From positions 3,844,001 through 3,908,000 of the forward strand of contig NZ_CP074102.1 in assembly GCF_018310535.1 (NCBI RefSeq): a stretch of 64,000 nucleotides of DNA, written 5' to 3'. The notes beneath the pieces are model-generated. The model did no database searches. It was not told the DNA's origin and worked only from the letters and a program-made list of their open reading frames with translations. Positions within the stretch are counted from its first letter, which is position 1; each line of letters starts with the position of its first letter. Source of the DNA: Streptomyces mirabilis (GTDB lineage: Bacteria > Actinomycetota > Actinomycetes > Streptomycetales > Streptomycetaceae). This document shows positions 44,040 to 52,530 of the stretch, piece after piece. The position numbers and the translations under genes were made by a program.

Positions 44040-45593
44040 ATGGCGGACATATTTGACGCGTACGCGTTGGCCGATGCGTGGGACGAGATGTTTGAGCGGC
44101 CGGGTGAAGTCAGGACCGCCTATGAGCCGGTACTGGCCGCCCTGCAGCCGATCGAACCGGGTGAACTGCGCTTCCGGGCCGACCAGATGGCCCGCGCGTT
44201 CACCGACCGGGGCGTGACCTACGCCTTCGCGGGCGAGGAGCGCCCCTGGCCGCTGGACCTGGTCCCCAGGATCCTCGACGCCCTCGAATGGGACCTCATC
44301 CAACGGGGGGTCTCCCAACGAGTGAGAGCCCTGGAGGCCTACCTCTCCGACGCCTACGGGCCCTGCCGCGCCTTCGAGGACGGGGTCGTGCCCTGGCGTC
44401 TCCTGCTCAACTCCCCCCATTTCCATCGGGCGGCGCACGGGATCGAGCCACCCGGCGGCGTACGCATCCACGTCGCCGGCATCGATCTCGTACGGGACGA
44501 GGCCGGGGACTTCCGGGTCCTGGAGGACAACGTCCGCGTGCCGTCCGGAGTCTCGTACGTCATCGAGAACCGGCGCGCGATGACCAGGATCTTCCCGTCC
44601 CTCTTCGCCGAACAGCACGTCGTCCCCGTGGACGGCTACGCGCAGAGACTTCTGGCGGCCCTGCGCGCCGCCGCGCCCGGCGGGGTCGGCGACCCGAGGG
44701 TCGTCGTGCTCACCCCCGGCCCCAGCAACGCCGCCTACTTCGAACACGCCCTGCTGGCCCGGCTGATGGGGGTGCAGCTGGTCGAGGGGCACGATCTCGT
44801 CTGCCGGAACAACCGTGTCTGGATGCGGACCACGCGGGGCGAGATGCCGGTGCATGTCGTATACCGACGGCTCGACGACGACTTCCTCGATCCGCTGCAC
44901 TTCCGGCCCGACTCGGTGATCGGCTGCCCGGGCATCCTCAGCGCCGCCCAGGCGGGCACCGTCACGCTCGCCAACGCCGTGGGCAACGGCATCGCCGACG
45001 ACAAACTCCTCTACACATACGTACCCGATCTGATCCGGTACTACCTCGGCGAGGAGCCCGTTCTCCCGAACGTCGAGTCCTACCGTCCGGACGAACCGGG
45101 CCAGTTGGACGCCGTCCTCGACCAGATCGACCAGCTGGTGATCAAGCCGGTGGACGGGGCGGGCGGCCAGGGCATCGTCATCGGCCCCAAGGCCGACCGG
45201 GACACCCTGGAGCGCACCCGGGAGGCCGTCGCCGCCGACCCGCGTGGCTGGATCGCGCAGCGGCCCGTGGCGCTCTCCACCTCGCCCACCCTCGCGGGCG
45301 ACCGGATGGCCCCCCGCCACATCGACCTGCGCCCGTTCGCCGTCAACGACGGCACGGACGTCTGGGTGCTGCCCGGCGGTCTCACCCGGGTCGCCCTCCA
45401 GGAGGGCAACCTCATCGTCAACTCCAGCCAGGGCGGCGGCTCCAAGGACACCTGGGTGCTGGCGGAGGGCCCCGCCGAGCTCCCCCAAGTTCTCGACTTC
45501 ACCGACGACGGCACGGCGTTGGACGTGGTCCCGCGCCAGCTCGGACCCGACGGCGACCGTGGCGTCGTACAGGAAGGGGCACAGCAGCAGTGA
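44040..45593 (+). CDS. Circularly permuted ATP-grasp family protein
   Basis: A 517-residue protein of the DUF404/DUF407 (CP_ATPgrasp) family. Signatures: RLLLNSPHFHRAAHGIEPPGGVRIHVAGIDLVRDE, VLEDNVRVPSGVSYVIENR, VVLTPGPSNAAYFEHALLAR, LHFRPDSVIGCPGILSAAQAGTV, LVIKPVDGAGGQGIVIGP (nucleotide-binding Lys and Gly loop) and LIVNSSQGGGSKDTWVL. The family is predicted to ligate amino acids or peptides using ATP. It leads an operon with an alpha-E protein (GTGA overlap) and a transglutaminase-like enzyme. This trio is widespread and was predicted by comparative genomics to make or trim a small peptide; the product is unknown. Confidence 0.9.
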   Translation: MADIFDAYALADAWDEMFERPGEVRTAYEPVLAALQPIEPGELRFRADQMARAFTDRGVTYAFAGEERPWPLDLVPRILDALEWDLIQRGVSQRVRALEAYLSDAYGPCRAFEDGVVPWRLLLNSPHFHRAAHGIEPPGGVRIHVAGIDLVRDEAGDFRVLEDNVRVPSGVSYVIENRRAMTRIFPSLFAEQHVVPVDGYAQRLLAALRAAAPGGVGDPRVVVLTPGPSNAAYFEHALLARLMGVQLVEGHDLVCRNNRVWMRTTRGEMPVHVVYRRLDDDFLDPLHFRPDSVIGCPGILSAAQAGTVTLANAVGNGIADDKLLYTYVPDLIRYYLGEEPVLPNVESYRPDEPGQLDAVLDQIDQLVIKPVDGAGGQGIVIGPKADRDTLERTREAVAADPRGWIAQRPVALSTSPTLAGDRMAPRHIDLRPFAVNDGTDVWVLPGGLTRVALQEGNLIVNSSQGGGSKDTWVLAEGPAELPQVLDFTDDGTALDVVPRQLGPDGDRGVVQEGAQQQ

Positions 45594-46522
45594 ACGACGT
45601 GATCCTCTCCCGCATAGCCGAGGCCCTGACCTGGACGGGCCGTTACGTCGAGCGGGCGGACGCCACCGGCCGCATCCTCGACGCCTACCTCCACCGCCTC
45701 CTGGAGGACCCCTGGCGCGACGAGGACGTGGCCTGCCGCTCCCTGTACGCCATCCTCGGCGTCGACGCGGGCGCCGAACGCGTCGACATGCAGCAGGTCC
45801 TGGACCAGCTCGCCTTCGACGCCCGCTCCACCTGCTCCATCGAGGGCGCGCTCGGAGCCGCCCGCCTCAACGCCCGCAGCGCCCGCGAGGCCGTCTCCTC
45901 CGAGATGTGGGAGTGCCTCAACTCCACCTGGCACGCGCTGGCCGACCAGCGCCTCGCGGCCCGCCGCACGGGCCCGTACGCGTACCTGGAGCTGGTACGC
46001 CGCCGGGCCGCCCTCTTCTTCGGCCTCGCCGACTCCACGATGAGCCGCGACGACAGCTGGCGTTTCGTGGTGCTGGGCCGAAGCCTGGAGCGGGTGGACA
46101 TGACGGTGCGGCTCCTCTCCGTCCGCGTGCTGGACGCCGTCCACGCGCCCGACTGGCCGACGCTGCTGAGCGCGAGCGGCGCGGACGAGGCGTATGCCCG
46201 GGTGTACGGAGGTTTCGGCGACACCCCGAGAGTGGCCGAATTCCTCCTCCTTGACCGGGACTTCCCCCGGTCCGCCCTGCACGCGCTCACCACCGCCGAG
46301 GAGTGCCTCGCCGCCCTCGGCCGCCCCCGTCAGGACCCGGCCCGCCGCCCGATAGGCCGGATGAGAACCCGCCTGGAATACCTGGACCTGACGGCCCTGG
46401 AGGAACAGCTCCCCCTGCTCCTCCGTGACCTGCAACAAGCGTGCATGGCCTCGGCGGAGGCGGTGGCGGAGAGGTTCTTCCCGTACCAGGGGCCCGTCGA
46501 GTGGGCCCAGGAAGGAGCGTGA
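45590..46522 (+). CDS. Alpha-E domain protein (DUF403)
   Basis: A 310-residue all-helical protein: LSRIAEALTWTGRYVERADATGRILDAYLHRLLEDP at the start with the conserved E-R-A, then ARSTCSIEGALGAARLNARSAREAVSSEMWECLN, DDSWRFVVLGRSLERVDMTVRLL and a C-terminal repeated half. The family always accompanies the permuted ATP-grasp. It begins with GTG overlapping the previous stop (GTGA), which implies coupled translation and probably complex formation. It has no catalytic motif I can name and is thought to be a partner or scaffold in peptide modification. Confidence 0.9.
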   Translation: MNDVILSRIAEALTWTGRYVERADATGRILDAYLHRLLEDPWRDEDVACRSLYAILGVDAGAERVDMQQVLDQLAFDARSTCSIEGALGAARLNARSAREAVSSEMWECLNSTWHALADQRLAARRTGPYAYLELVRRRAALFFGLADSTMSRDDSWRFVVLGRSLERVDMTVRLLSVRVLDAVHAPDWPTLLSASGADEAYARVYGGFGDTPRVAEFLLLDRDFPRSALHALTTAEECLAALGRPRQDPARRPIGRMRTRLEYLDLTALEEQLPLLLRDLQQACMASAEAVAERFFPYQGPVEWAQEGA

Positions 46523-46527
46523 GCGCG

Positions 46528-47382
46528 ATGAGCACTCCCGTGACGCGCCGGCTGCGGATCCGGCACACCACCCGCGTCTCGTACGCACAGGCCGCGGTCT
46601 CCTCCCACAACGAGGTCCGCATGACCCCCCTGACACTCCCCGGCCAGACGACCCTGGACGCCAGGGTCACGGTCAACCCGACCACGCCCACCTGGTCGTA
46701 CTGGGACTACTGGGGCACCCAGGTGACGGGCTTCGACCTGATGGAACCGCACGAGGACCTGACCATCACGGCGTCGAGCCTGGTGGAAACGGCCCCACCG
46801 GGCCCGCCGACCCCCGCGCCGACCTGGGCGGAGGTCGCGAGAACGACGGCGAACTCCCGCCTCCTGGAGTACGCGTCCCCGACCACCCGTACGACGGTGA
46901 CACAGGAGCTGGTGGAGCGGGCGAGGACGGCGTCGACGGGCCTGGACCCGCACGAGACGGCGGTCGCGGTCTCGTCCTTGGTCACCGACCAGGTCTCGTA
47001 CATCCCCGGCGCCACCGGGGTGAACACCGGCGCCATGGAGGCCTGGGAACAGGGTGCGGGCGTCTGCCAGGACATCGCCCACCTGACGGCGGCCCTCCTG
47101 CGCGGCCTGGGCCTGCCCACCCGCTATGTCTCCGGCTACCTCCACCCCGAACGCGAGGCCGAACTCCACCGCCCCGTCGCCGGCCAGAGCCACGCCTGGA
47201 TCGAGTACTGGGCCGGCGACTGGACCGGCTACGACCCCACCAACAGCACCCGGGCCGACGAGTCCCACGTCGTGGTCGGCCGTGGCCGCGACTACGACGA
47301 CGTGACCCCCCACAAGGGGATCTACCGGGGGGTGGCCGGGGGGCCGCCGGAGGTGACGGTGGAGTTCACGCGGGTGGCGTGA
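46528..47382 (+). CDS. Transglutaminase-like family protein
   Basis: A 284-residue cytosolic transglutaminase/protease-fold enzyme. The N-terminal domain (RRLRIRHTTRVSYAQAAVSSHNEVRMTPL) is the beta-sandwich found with this subgroup. The catalytic triad is visible as Cys in GAGVCQDIAHL, His in QSHAWIEYW and Asp in GYDPTN. ATG 46528 with AAGGAG ten bases upstream is used; GTG 46519 overlapping the previous stop is an alternative. It is third in the ATP-grasp/alpha-E operon and probably acts as a peptidase or cross-linker on the product of the ligase. Confidence 0.92.
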   Translation: MSTPVTRRLRIRHTTRVSYAQAAVSSHNEVRMTPLTLPGQTTLDARVTVNPTTPTWSYWDYWGTQVTGFDLMEPHEDLTITASSLVETAPPGPPTPAPTWAEVARTTANSRLLEYASPTTRTTVTQELVERARTASTGLDPHETAVAVSSLVTDQVSYIPGATGVNTGAMEAWEQGAGVCQDIAHLTAALLRGLGLPTRYVSGYLHPEREAELHRPVAGQSHAWIEYWAGDWTGYDPTNSTRADESHVVVGRGRDYDDVTPHKGIYRGVAGGPPEVTVEFTRVA

Positions 47383-47398
47383 GGACTAAGGGGCGACC

Positions 47399-48046
47399 TC
47401 AGCTCCGCTTGGGCCCGGTAATCGCTTCCCCGATCACGAAGCCCTTGGCGGGGCCTTCGGGGATGGTGACGTCGGTGCCGTAGTAGACGCGGTGGATGTC
47501 TTCCCAGTCCGCCTTGTCGGGACGCGGGCCGGTGCACAGAGTGACCGATCCCTGAGCGTCGTAATCATCGATGACGACATAGATCGGAATGCCGGCGCGA
47601 GCGTATTCGCGAAGCTTGCGGACCCGGTCCCGGTCCTGGTTGCGCTTACCCGGGGAAACGACTTCCACGATGAGGTGGACGGCCTCGGCCCTGACACCGA
47701 GGTCGTCCTCATCACCCCAGGGTTCCGTGTCCTCCGGTGCAACGAAGGCGTCGGGGATCCACGCCTTGCGCCTGTGGATCACGTTCACATCCTGATGGCA
47801 CGCGTATTCGCCACCGTCCAAGAACTTGTCCAGGGCCCTACGCACGCGATTGGTGATCAGGCCGTGCGAACGGCGAGCGGTGGGCGACACCTCGATGGCT
47901 CCCTCGATGATCTCAGCGCGGTAGCCCTCGGGGAGTTCCATGGCCTTCCATGCCTGCCACAGGACCTCGTCGAAGTCGGAATCGTTCTCGGACTCGGTCC
48001 TGACCTCAGACATGGTCTCGGGCCTCTCGTGTGCAAGAGCGGTCAT
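47399..48046 (-). CDS. Uma2-family (DUF820) putative restriction-endonuclease-fold protein
   Basis: A 215-residue protein of the very common actinobacterial Uma2 family. The PD-(D/E)xK fold residues are visible: GYRAEIIEGAIEVSP (Glu), WIPDAFVAPED (Asp), HLIVEVVSPGKRNQDR (Glu-x-Val and Lys). The biological role is unproven; many copies sit near DUF397/XRE regulator pairs, as here. ATG 48046 has GAGGAGG upstream. It ends 16 bases from the convergent transglutaminase gene without a clear terminator between them. Confidence 0.88.
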   Translation of the reverse strand: MTALAHERPETMSEVRTESENDSDFDEVLWQAWKAMELPEGYRAEIIEGAIEVSPTARRSHGLITNRVRRALDKFLDGGEYACHQDVNVIHRRKAWIPDAFVAPEDTEPWGDEDDLGVRAEAVHLIVEVVSPGKRNQDRDRVRKLREYARAGIPIYVVIDDYDAQGSVTLCTGPRPDKADWEDIHRVYYGTDVTIPEGPAKGFVIGEAITGPKRS

Positions 48047-48241
48047 GGCGGCATCACCTCCTCAAGTGTGGGCTTGGCGTCCATGGGGCACAAGCAACGC
48101 GATCACGGTAGGTACGGCGACAGAGCCGACCAGGGGAACCGGCTCCGGGTCACCCGATGCGGTGAGGACGGAACGATCCGCCGAGCTCCCCCTCCCCCAC
48201 CAACTCGAACCAGACCCCCGTTGTGCCACTCCTATGGATGC

Positions 48242-48922
48242 ACAGATGAGACGTACGTAGATGCTCTGGTGACCTTGCCCGAGGCCACCGGCACGGGCTG
48301 GTGGAGCGCCTGCAAGGGACCGATGGAAGCGGGCGCGCTCAGCCTGGCGGAGCTGGAGTCGAGTGCCGTGGCCCTGCGGGTGCACCAGTCCCTCTTCGTG
48401 CCGGGGCTCTTTCAGACCGCCGCGTACACCCAGGCCATCTTCAACAGCCCCAAACTGGGCTTCGAGAACACCGAGCAAGCCCTGAGGTTCCGCATGGAGA
48501 GGCAGCACATTCTCACGCGCGAGAACCCTCCCGCCGTACACGCGGTGATCCACGAAGCAGCCCTGCACATGCGCTTCGGCAGCCCCCAGATGATGCGCGA
48601 ACAGCTGCTGCGGCTCATCGAACTGGCACGCCTGCCGCATGTGACCATCCAGGTGTACCCGTTCAGCGCCCAGGCCCACGCCGCGCTGAGCGGGAACTTC
48701 GTCCACATCGTCCCGGGCTCCTCAGAACTCAGCACCGTGGTTCTGGAGCAGCCCACGGGCGCCCGGTACCTGAGCGAGCGGACGCAACTCCGCCGGTACG
48801 GCGAGATGTTCGACCGTCTCGTCGAGAACGCCCTGGCCCCCGTCGACGTATCGTTGGCCCCCGAAGCACACTCAGTGAAGGACTCGCTGGGCCTCGTCCA
48901 GCACCTTCTCCACACGCTTTAG
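48242..48922 (+). pseudogene. DUF5753 regulator lacking its HTH (truncated XRE family)
   Basis: The reading frame matches the ligand/partner domain of Streptomyces XRE-DUF5753 regulators: TGTGWW, LAELESSAVALRVHQSLFVPGLFQTAAYTQAIF, ILTRENPPAVHAVIHEAALHMRFG, HVTIQVYPFSAQAHAALSGNFVHI and VVLEQPTGARYLSE. The N-terminal XRE helix-turn-helix, normally about 80 residues, cannot be found in any frame upstream; the region to the Uma2 gene is non-coding. The first usable in-frame start is GTG 48269 with no good ribosome-binding site. A DUF397 gene follows 12 bases downstream, the usual partner. Decay by 5' deletion is likely; a free-standing sensor domain is the alternative. Confidence 0.65.
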
Positions 48923-48934
48923 GGGGAAGCCACG

Positions 48935-49123
48935 ATGTCCGAACTCGACTGGCAGAAGTCGACGTTCAGCGGCGGCCCGCAAGGCGAATGCGTGAACGTC
49001 GCCGTCGCCCCCGACGGAACGATCCGCCTACGCGAGAGCGACGAACCCCGCACCGTACTCGCCACCACCCCGGAGGGGCTCGCCGCCCTCCTCGAACATC
49101 TCAGGCCGCGGCCCAGCTCGTGA
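48935..49123 (+). CDS. DUF397 family protein
   Basis: A 62-residue protein with the family pattern WQKSTFSGGPQGECVNVAVAPDGTIRLRESDEP and a final TTPEGLAALLEHLR helix. DUF397 proteins pair with XRE-DUF5753 regulators (WhiJ-like systems in Streptomyces) and are thought to antagonise them by direct contact. GGGGG lies seven bases before ATG 48935. Here the partner seems to have lost its DNA-binding domain, leaving DUF397 possibly without a target. Its 3' end overlaps the convergent gene at 49101-49592 by 23 bases. Confidence 0.9.
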   Translation: MSELDWQKSTFSGGPQGECVNVAVAPDGTIRLRESDEPRTVLATTPEGLAALLEHLRPRPSS

Positions 49124-49592
49124 GCAGGGCCTCGCGCGCCGCCCGCCAGGGCGTCACGCCGTCGCCCTCGACGCTTCCCCACTCCAGCAGCCGCGCCACG
49201 TCCGCCGTACCGTCCACGAACCGGTTCAGCAGCGCCACCGACAGCTCGTACTCGGACTGGACGTAACCCCCGACGGCCGCGGTGTACACCGTCAGCTCGG
49301 CCTTCTCCTCGTCCGTCCGTACGTGGAGTTCGAACGCGGGCGGCGCCTCACCGCCGCCCATCGCCAGGTCGAGGACCGTGTCCATCACGTTGTTCACCAG
49401 CCACCGGGTACTGGAGCGCACCTGCACGTCGTGGACCGTGACCGCGCGGACGTCCGCCCAGGACCAGAACCCCTCCTGGCCCGTACCCACGGCCTGAAGC
49501 CCCTCGGGGGTGAGCCGCACCCCGCGCCCGTACCCCTCGGGTTCGGCGCCCACGTACACGCTCTCCTTGGTGATCCAGAAAAGGCCGATCAT
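49101..49592 (-). CDS. Conserved hypothetical protein
   Basis: A 163-residue cytosolic protein starting MIGLFWITKESVYVGAEPEG. It has a beta-rich N-terminal half with FWSWADVRAVTVHDV and a helical C-terminal half. I recognise no domain. The pattern of alternating strands around a Trp-rich loop is reminiscent of PH-like folds, but this is only an impression. ATG 49592 has GGAGG 11 bases upstream; a GTG at 49658 would add 22 residues. It overlaps DUF397 at the 3' end. Function unknown. Confidence 0.62.
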   Translation of the reverse strand: MIGLFWITKESVYVGAEPEGYGRGVRLTPEGLQAVGTGQEGFWSWADVRAVTVHDVQVRSSTRWLVNNVMDTVLDLAMGGGEAPPAFELHVRTDEEKAELTVYTAAVGGYVQSEYELSVALLNRFVDGTADVARLLEWGSVEGDGVTPWRAAREALLTSWAAA

Positions 49593-50087
49593 GGCCACGG
49601 ACGCCTCCAGCGCAACTAGCGCATCAAACACAGCAAGCACGGTCCCCCTCTGAGACACGCGCAGCCCCGAAACGGTTCACCCGGCGATCACGCTGTCGCC
49701 GACCCGGTTCAGTCCGATTCGCGCCGAGCACCGGGTGATACAGCCGATGAAGAGGGCGCTCCAACGACGGACCAGCTTCTCCAGTTCTTCCTCCGACCGA
49801 GGTCAGTAGCTCAGATAGAGCAGGAATCCCGCACCGGCTCAACGTCCTCATAGGCGGCAAGGGCTTCGCCTGCACCGGCAGCGGCCCGACCACCAGCACA
49901 GCGATCCTGGACGCCGTACGGGCCGAACGGGCCCGCACTGCCCGCCCCCGGACCGTACGTACCTGAGAAGCACTGGAGCACCGATCCGACGAACGCGCGG
50001 GAGCCCCTCCCCCAGGGCTCCCGCGCGTTCGTCAGGGAAGGTCGTCCGTGCAGGACGTCGGTGCAGGTCGTCAGTGCCGAAGCACGA
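49593..50087. other. Intergenic region with possible gene remnant
   Basis: About 500 bases without an intact gene. On the plus strand, short stretches have coding-like character in two frames: an acidic segment around 49755-49800 (reading EGAPTTDQLLQFFL) and a later one ending at a stop near 49966 (reading NVLIGGKGFACTGSGP). No start codon joins them in one frame. This looks like a decayed small gene. The right end contains the terminator at 49988-50033. Confidence 0.35.
49988..50033 (-). terminator. Terminator of the sugar-binding lipoprotein gene
   Basis: GACGAACGCGCGGGAGCCC, eight-base loop, then GGGCTCCCGCGCGTTCGTC: a perfect 19-bp stem, the longest in the window, about 55 bases beyond the stop of the leftward lipoprotein gene. 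Confidence 0.9.
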
Positions 50088-51215
50088 CTACTTGAGGCCG
50101 ATCGCCGTGCAGTCCGCCTTGGTCGAGGCCGCGCAGATCTGCTTGACGGTGTAGATGCCGTCCTGGATCACCGTCTCCTTGATGTTCGCCTTGGTCAGGG
50201 CGACCACGGGCATCAGCTGGGAGGGGATCTTCTTGTTCGTGGGGCTGTCGACCTTGTCGCGGGTGAGCGCGTCGAACTCGATACCACGCCCCTGGACCTT
50301 CGCCACGGCCATCTCGGCGGCCGCGGAGGCCTCGTCGGGGTAGGACTTGTAGACGCTCATGTACTGCTCGCCCCGGACGATCCGCTGCACCGCGTCCAGC
50401 TCGGCGTCCTGGCCGGTGACCGGCGGCACCTTGCTGACGCCCATGGTCTTCAGGGCGTCGATGACGGCACCCGCGAGTCCGTCGTTGGCGGAGTAGACAC
50501 CGGCGATGTTGTTGAGGCCGATGGCCGTGATGGCCTTCTCCATGTTGGCCTTGCCGACGGCCGGGTCCCAGTCCTTGGTGTCGTACGACTTGGAGATGAC
50601 GACCTTGCCGTTGAGCTCACCCAGGGCGCCGGCCTTGAACTGCGCCGCGTTCGGGTCGGTGGGCGAGCCGTTCATCATGACGATCTTCTTCGAGGCGGCG
50701 TCGGTGCCCAGCGCCTCCAGGAGGGCCTTGCCCTGGACCTGGCCGACGAGCTCGTTGTCGAAGGAGATGTAGGCGTCGATCGGGCCCTGCGCCAGACGGT
50801 CGTAGGCGATGACGGGGATGCCCGCGTCCTTGGCCTTCTGCACATCGCTCGCGATGGCCTTGGAGTCCACCGCGTCGACGAGGATCACGTCGACCTTGTC
50901 GGCCACCATCTGCTGGAACTGCTGGCTCTGCTTGTTGGCGTCCTGAGCCGCGTTGGCGTAGTCGACCTTGCCCTTGTTGTTCGTGAGCTTGGCGACCTGC
51001 TGCTCGATGATCGGGTAGTCGAACTTCTCGTAACGGGTGTTGGCCTTCTCCGGGAGGAGCAGACCAACCGTGATGTCGTCACCCTTGGTCGGGCTCGCCT
51101 TGGTGCTGCTGCCGCCGATCCCGTCCACGACACCGCACGCGGCGAGGGAGACGGTCATCGCGGAGCAGGCCAGGGCTATGGCGGTACGACGAAGCCGGGT
51201 GTTACGAGTGTTCAC
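50088..51215 (-). CDS. Orphan sugar ABC-transporter substrate-binding lipoprotein
   Basis: A 375-residue periplasmic-binding-protein fold of the XylF/ChvE (type I, LacI-like) group. The lipoprotein signal ends in LAAC with lipidated Cys27. Strands follow: ITVGLLLPEKANTRYEKFDYPI, VDVILVDAVDS, GIPVIAYDRLAQG, YISFDNELVGQVQGKALLEAL, GVYSANDGLAGAVIDAL and VTGQDAELDAVQRIVRGEQYMSVY. These contact pentoses or hexoses in XylF. No ATPase or permease genes are adjacent, so it must share a transporter or serve chemosensory binding. GTG 51215 has GGAAGG upstream. A long terminator follows and an inverted repeat precedes. Confidence 0.92.
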   Translation of the reverse strand: MNTRNTRLRRTAIALACSAMTVSLAACGVVDGIGGSSTKASPTKGDDITVGLLLPEKANTRYEKFDYPIIEQQVAKLTNNKGKVDYANAAQDANKQSQQFQQMVADKVDVILVDAVDSKAIASDVQKAKDAGIPVIAYDRLAQGPIDAYISFDNELVGQVQGKALLEALGTDAASKKIVMMNGSPTDPNAAQFKAGALGELNGKVVISKSYDTKDWDPAVGKANMEKAITAIGLNNIAGVYSANDGLAGAVIDALKTMGVSKVPPVTGQDAELDAVQRIVRGEQYMSVYKSYPDEASAAAEMAVAKVQGRGIEFDALTRDKVDSPTNKKIPSQLMPVVALTKANIKETVIQDGIYTVKQICAASTKADCTAIGLK

Positions 51216-51329
51216 ATCAGGTGCCTTCCGGGCGAGGTAGCTGCTTTGCGACCCAGGTGGCTGAAAGCCAACGCGGCGATCACCTCAGCGTCAAGGAGTA
51301 ACCACTTAACGAGATGGCAACAGCATTCT

Positions 51330-51348
51330 GTGTTCCCCAAGTGAACAC
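51330..51348. promoter_or_regulatory. Inverted repeat in the divergent lipoprotein / PA14 control region
   Basis: GTGTTC-CCCAAGT-GAACAC, perfect 6-bp arms, 115 bases before the lipoprotein start and 143 bases before the PA14 pseudogene start. A possible sugar-responsive operator. Confidence 0.45.
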
Positions 51349-51490
51349 GATGGGAAGGGGGTGCGCCGCCACTTCCACAGAACCCCTCTGATTGACTTGC
51401 GTCACTCGCTCCCCGGCGGCATACAACCCACCCCCACGCCCGGGAGTCTCCAAGGTGGCCGCGCACACCGCAGCACGGATCAGGGGAAGC

Positions 51491-52473
51491 ATGAGACCAG
51501 TTGGACGGGGTGGACGGGCGCTCGTCGCGACACTGACGATCGCCACCACCGGGGGCCTGCTCGCCATATCGGGGGCACCCGCCTCCGCCGCGAGCAGCTG
51601 CGCATCACCGGCGTACAAGCGGCAGTTCTACGCGAACACCACTTTCTCCGGCACACCGAAGAAAACGGACTGCGAAGGCGCGGTCAGCGAGAACTGGGGC
51701 ACGAAGGCCCCCGCCTCCGGCCTCCCCAAGGACAACTTCGGCGTCCGCTGGACCGTGACGAGGGACTTCGGATCGGGTAGTCCGCGCGTTCCATGGCCGC
51801 CGCCGGGGAACGCGAGGACCTCACCCCGCCGCCCGCCGTCACCGGGCTGACGGTCACCCCGACCGAGTACGGCTTCGAGCTGGAGTGGGACAAGAACCCG
51901 GCCGCCGACCTCGGGAGGTACACCGTCTACCGGGGTGAGCTCTGGGGCGACGAGGGCGAGGAGCAGGTGTGCTCCGGAACGCTGACGGAGTATCTGCCGG
52001 CCGACACCACCTCGTACTCGTACACCACCCGTCCGGACGGCGACCGCGTCTGCTTCTTCGTCGACGCCATCGACACCTCCTGGAACTCCTCCTTCAAGTG
52101 GACCCGGACGGCCGAGGCGGTGGCCGCGACCGAGCTCGACACGACGCCGAGCGTGCCGACGCCCGAGGGCTCGCCGCTCCGTCTGGAGGCGTCCGCGGCG
52201 GAGGGCGACGAGGGCAACCAGCTGACCTGGTCCGGGCTCGGAGCAGGCGAAGAGGGGTCCCCCGAATCCGCGCAGGGCTTTCGCATCTACCGGTGGAACC
52301 CCGCCACCGCCGCGTACGAGAAGATCCACGAGGCCTCGGCCGGAGCGTTCGTGTACTTCGACACCGGCGCGAAGCGCGGCACCACGTCCTACTACTGGGT
52401 GACCGGTGTGAAGGCCGACGGCACCGAGACCCTGCCCGCCGGCGACTGGGCGGTCACCGCGCCCGCCAAGTGA
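51491..52473 (+). pseudogene. Secreted PA14 / fibronectin-III protein, internally deleted and frameshifted
   Basis: The first frame from ATG 51491 encodes a Sec signal peptide (ATLTIATTGGLLAISGAPASAA) and the start of a PA14-like carbohydrate-binding domain (YKRQFYANTTFSGTPKKTDC and LPKDNFGVRWTVTRDFGSG). At about 51780 it runs into unrelated Pro/Arg-rich sequence and stops at 51850. The +1 frame from 51793 continues with two fibronectin-III-like domains (TPPPAVTGLTVTPTEYGFELEWDKNP and GFRIYRWNPATAAYEKI) to a stop at 52473. Most of the PA14 domain is missing at the junction, so a deletion plus frameshift is the simplest explanation. The downstream ATG has no ribosome-binding site. Confidence 0.72.
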
Positions 52474-52475
52474 CG

Positions 52476-52512
52476 CGCTGGGGCCCGGAGGCTCAGCCTC
52501 CGGGCCCCAGCG
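52476..52512. terminator. Bidirectional terminator between PA14/FN3 pseudogene and hspR
   Basis: CGCTGGGGCCCGGAGGC, loop TCA, then GCCTCCGGGCCCCAGCG: a perfect 17-bp stem between convergent 3' ends. It terminates the dnaK-grpE-dnaJ-hspR transcript from the right. Confidence 0.9.
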
Positions 52513-52530
52513 ACAGATGGGCGTCGGCCG

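Noticed and set aside
47399..49592. Integrated mobile element around Uma2/DUF397
   Set aside because: No integrase, transposase, tRNA or direct-repeat boundaries; composition matches the chromosome.
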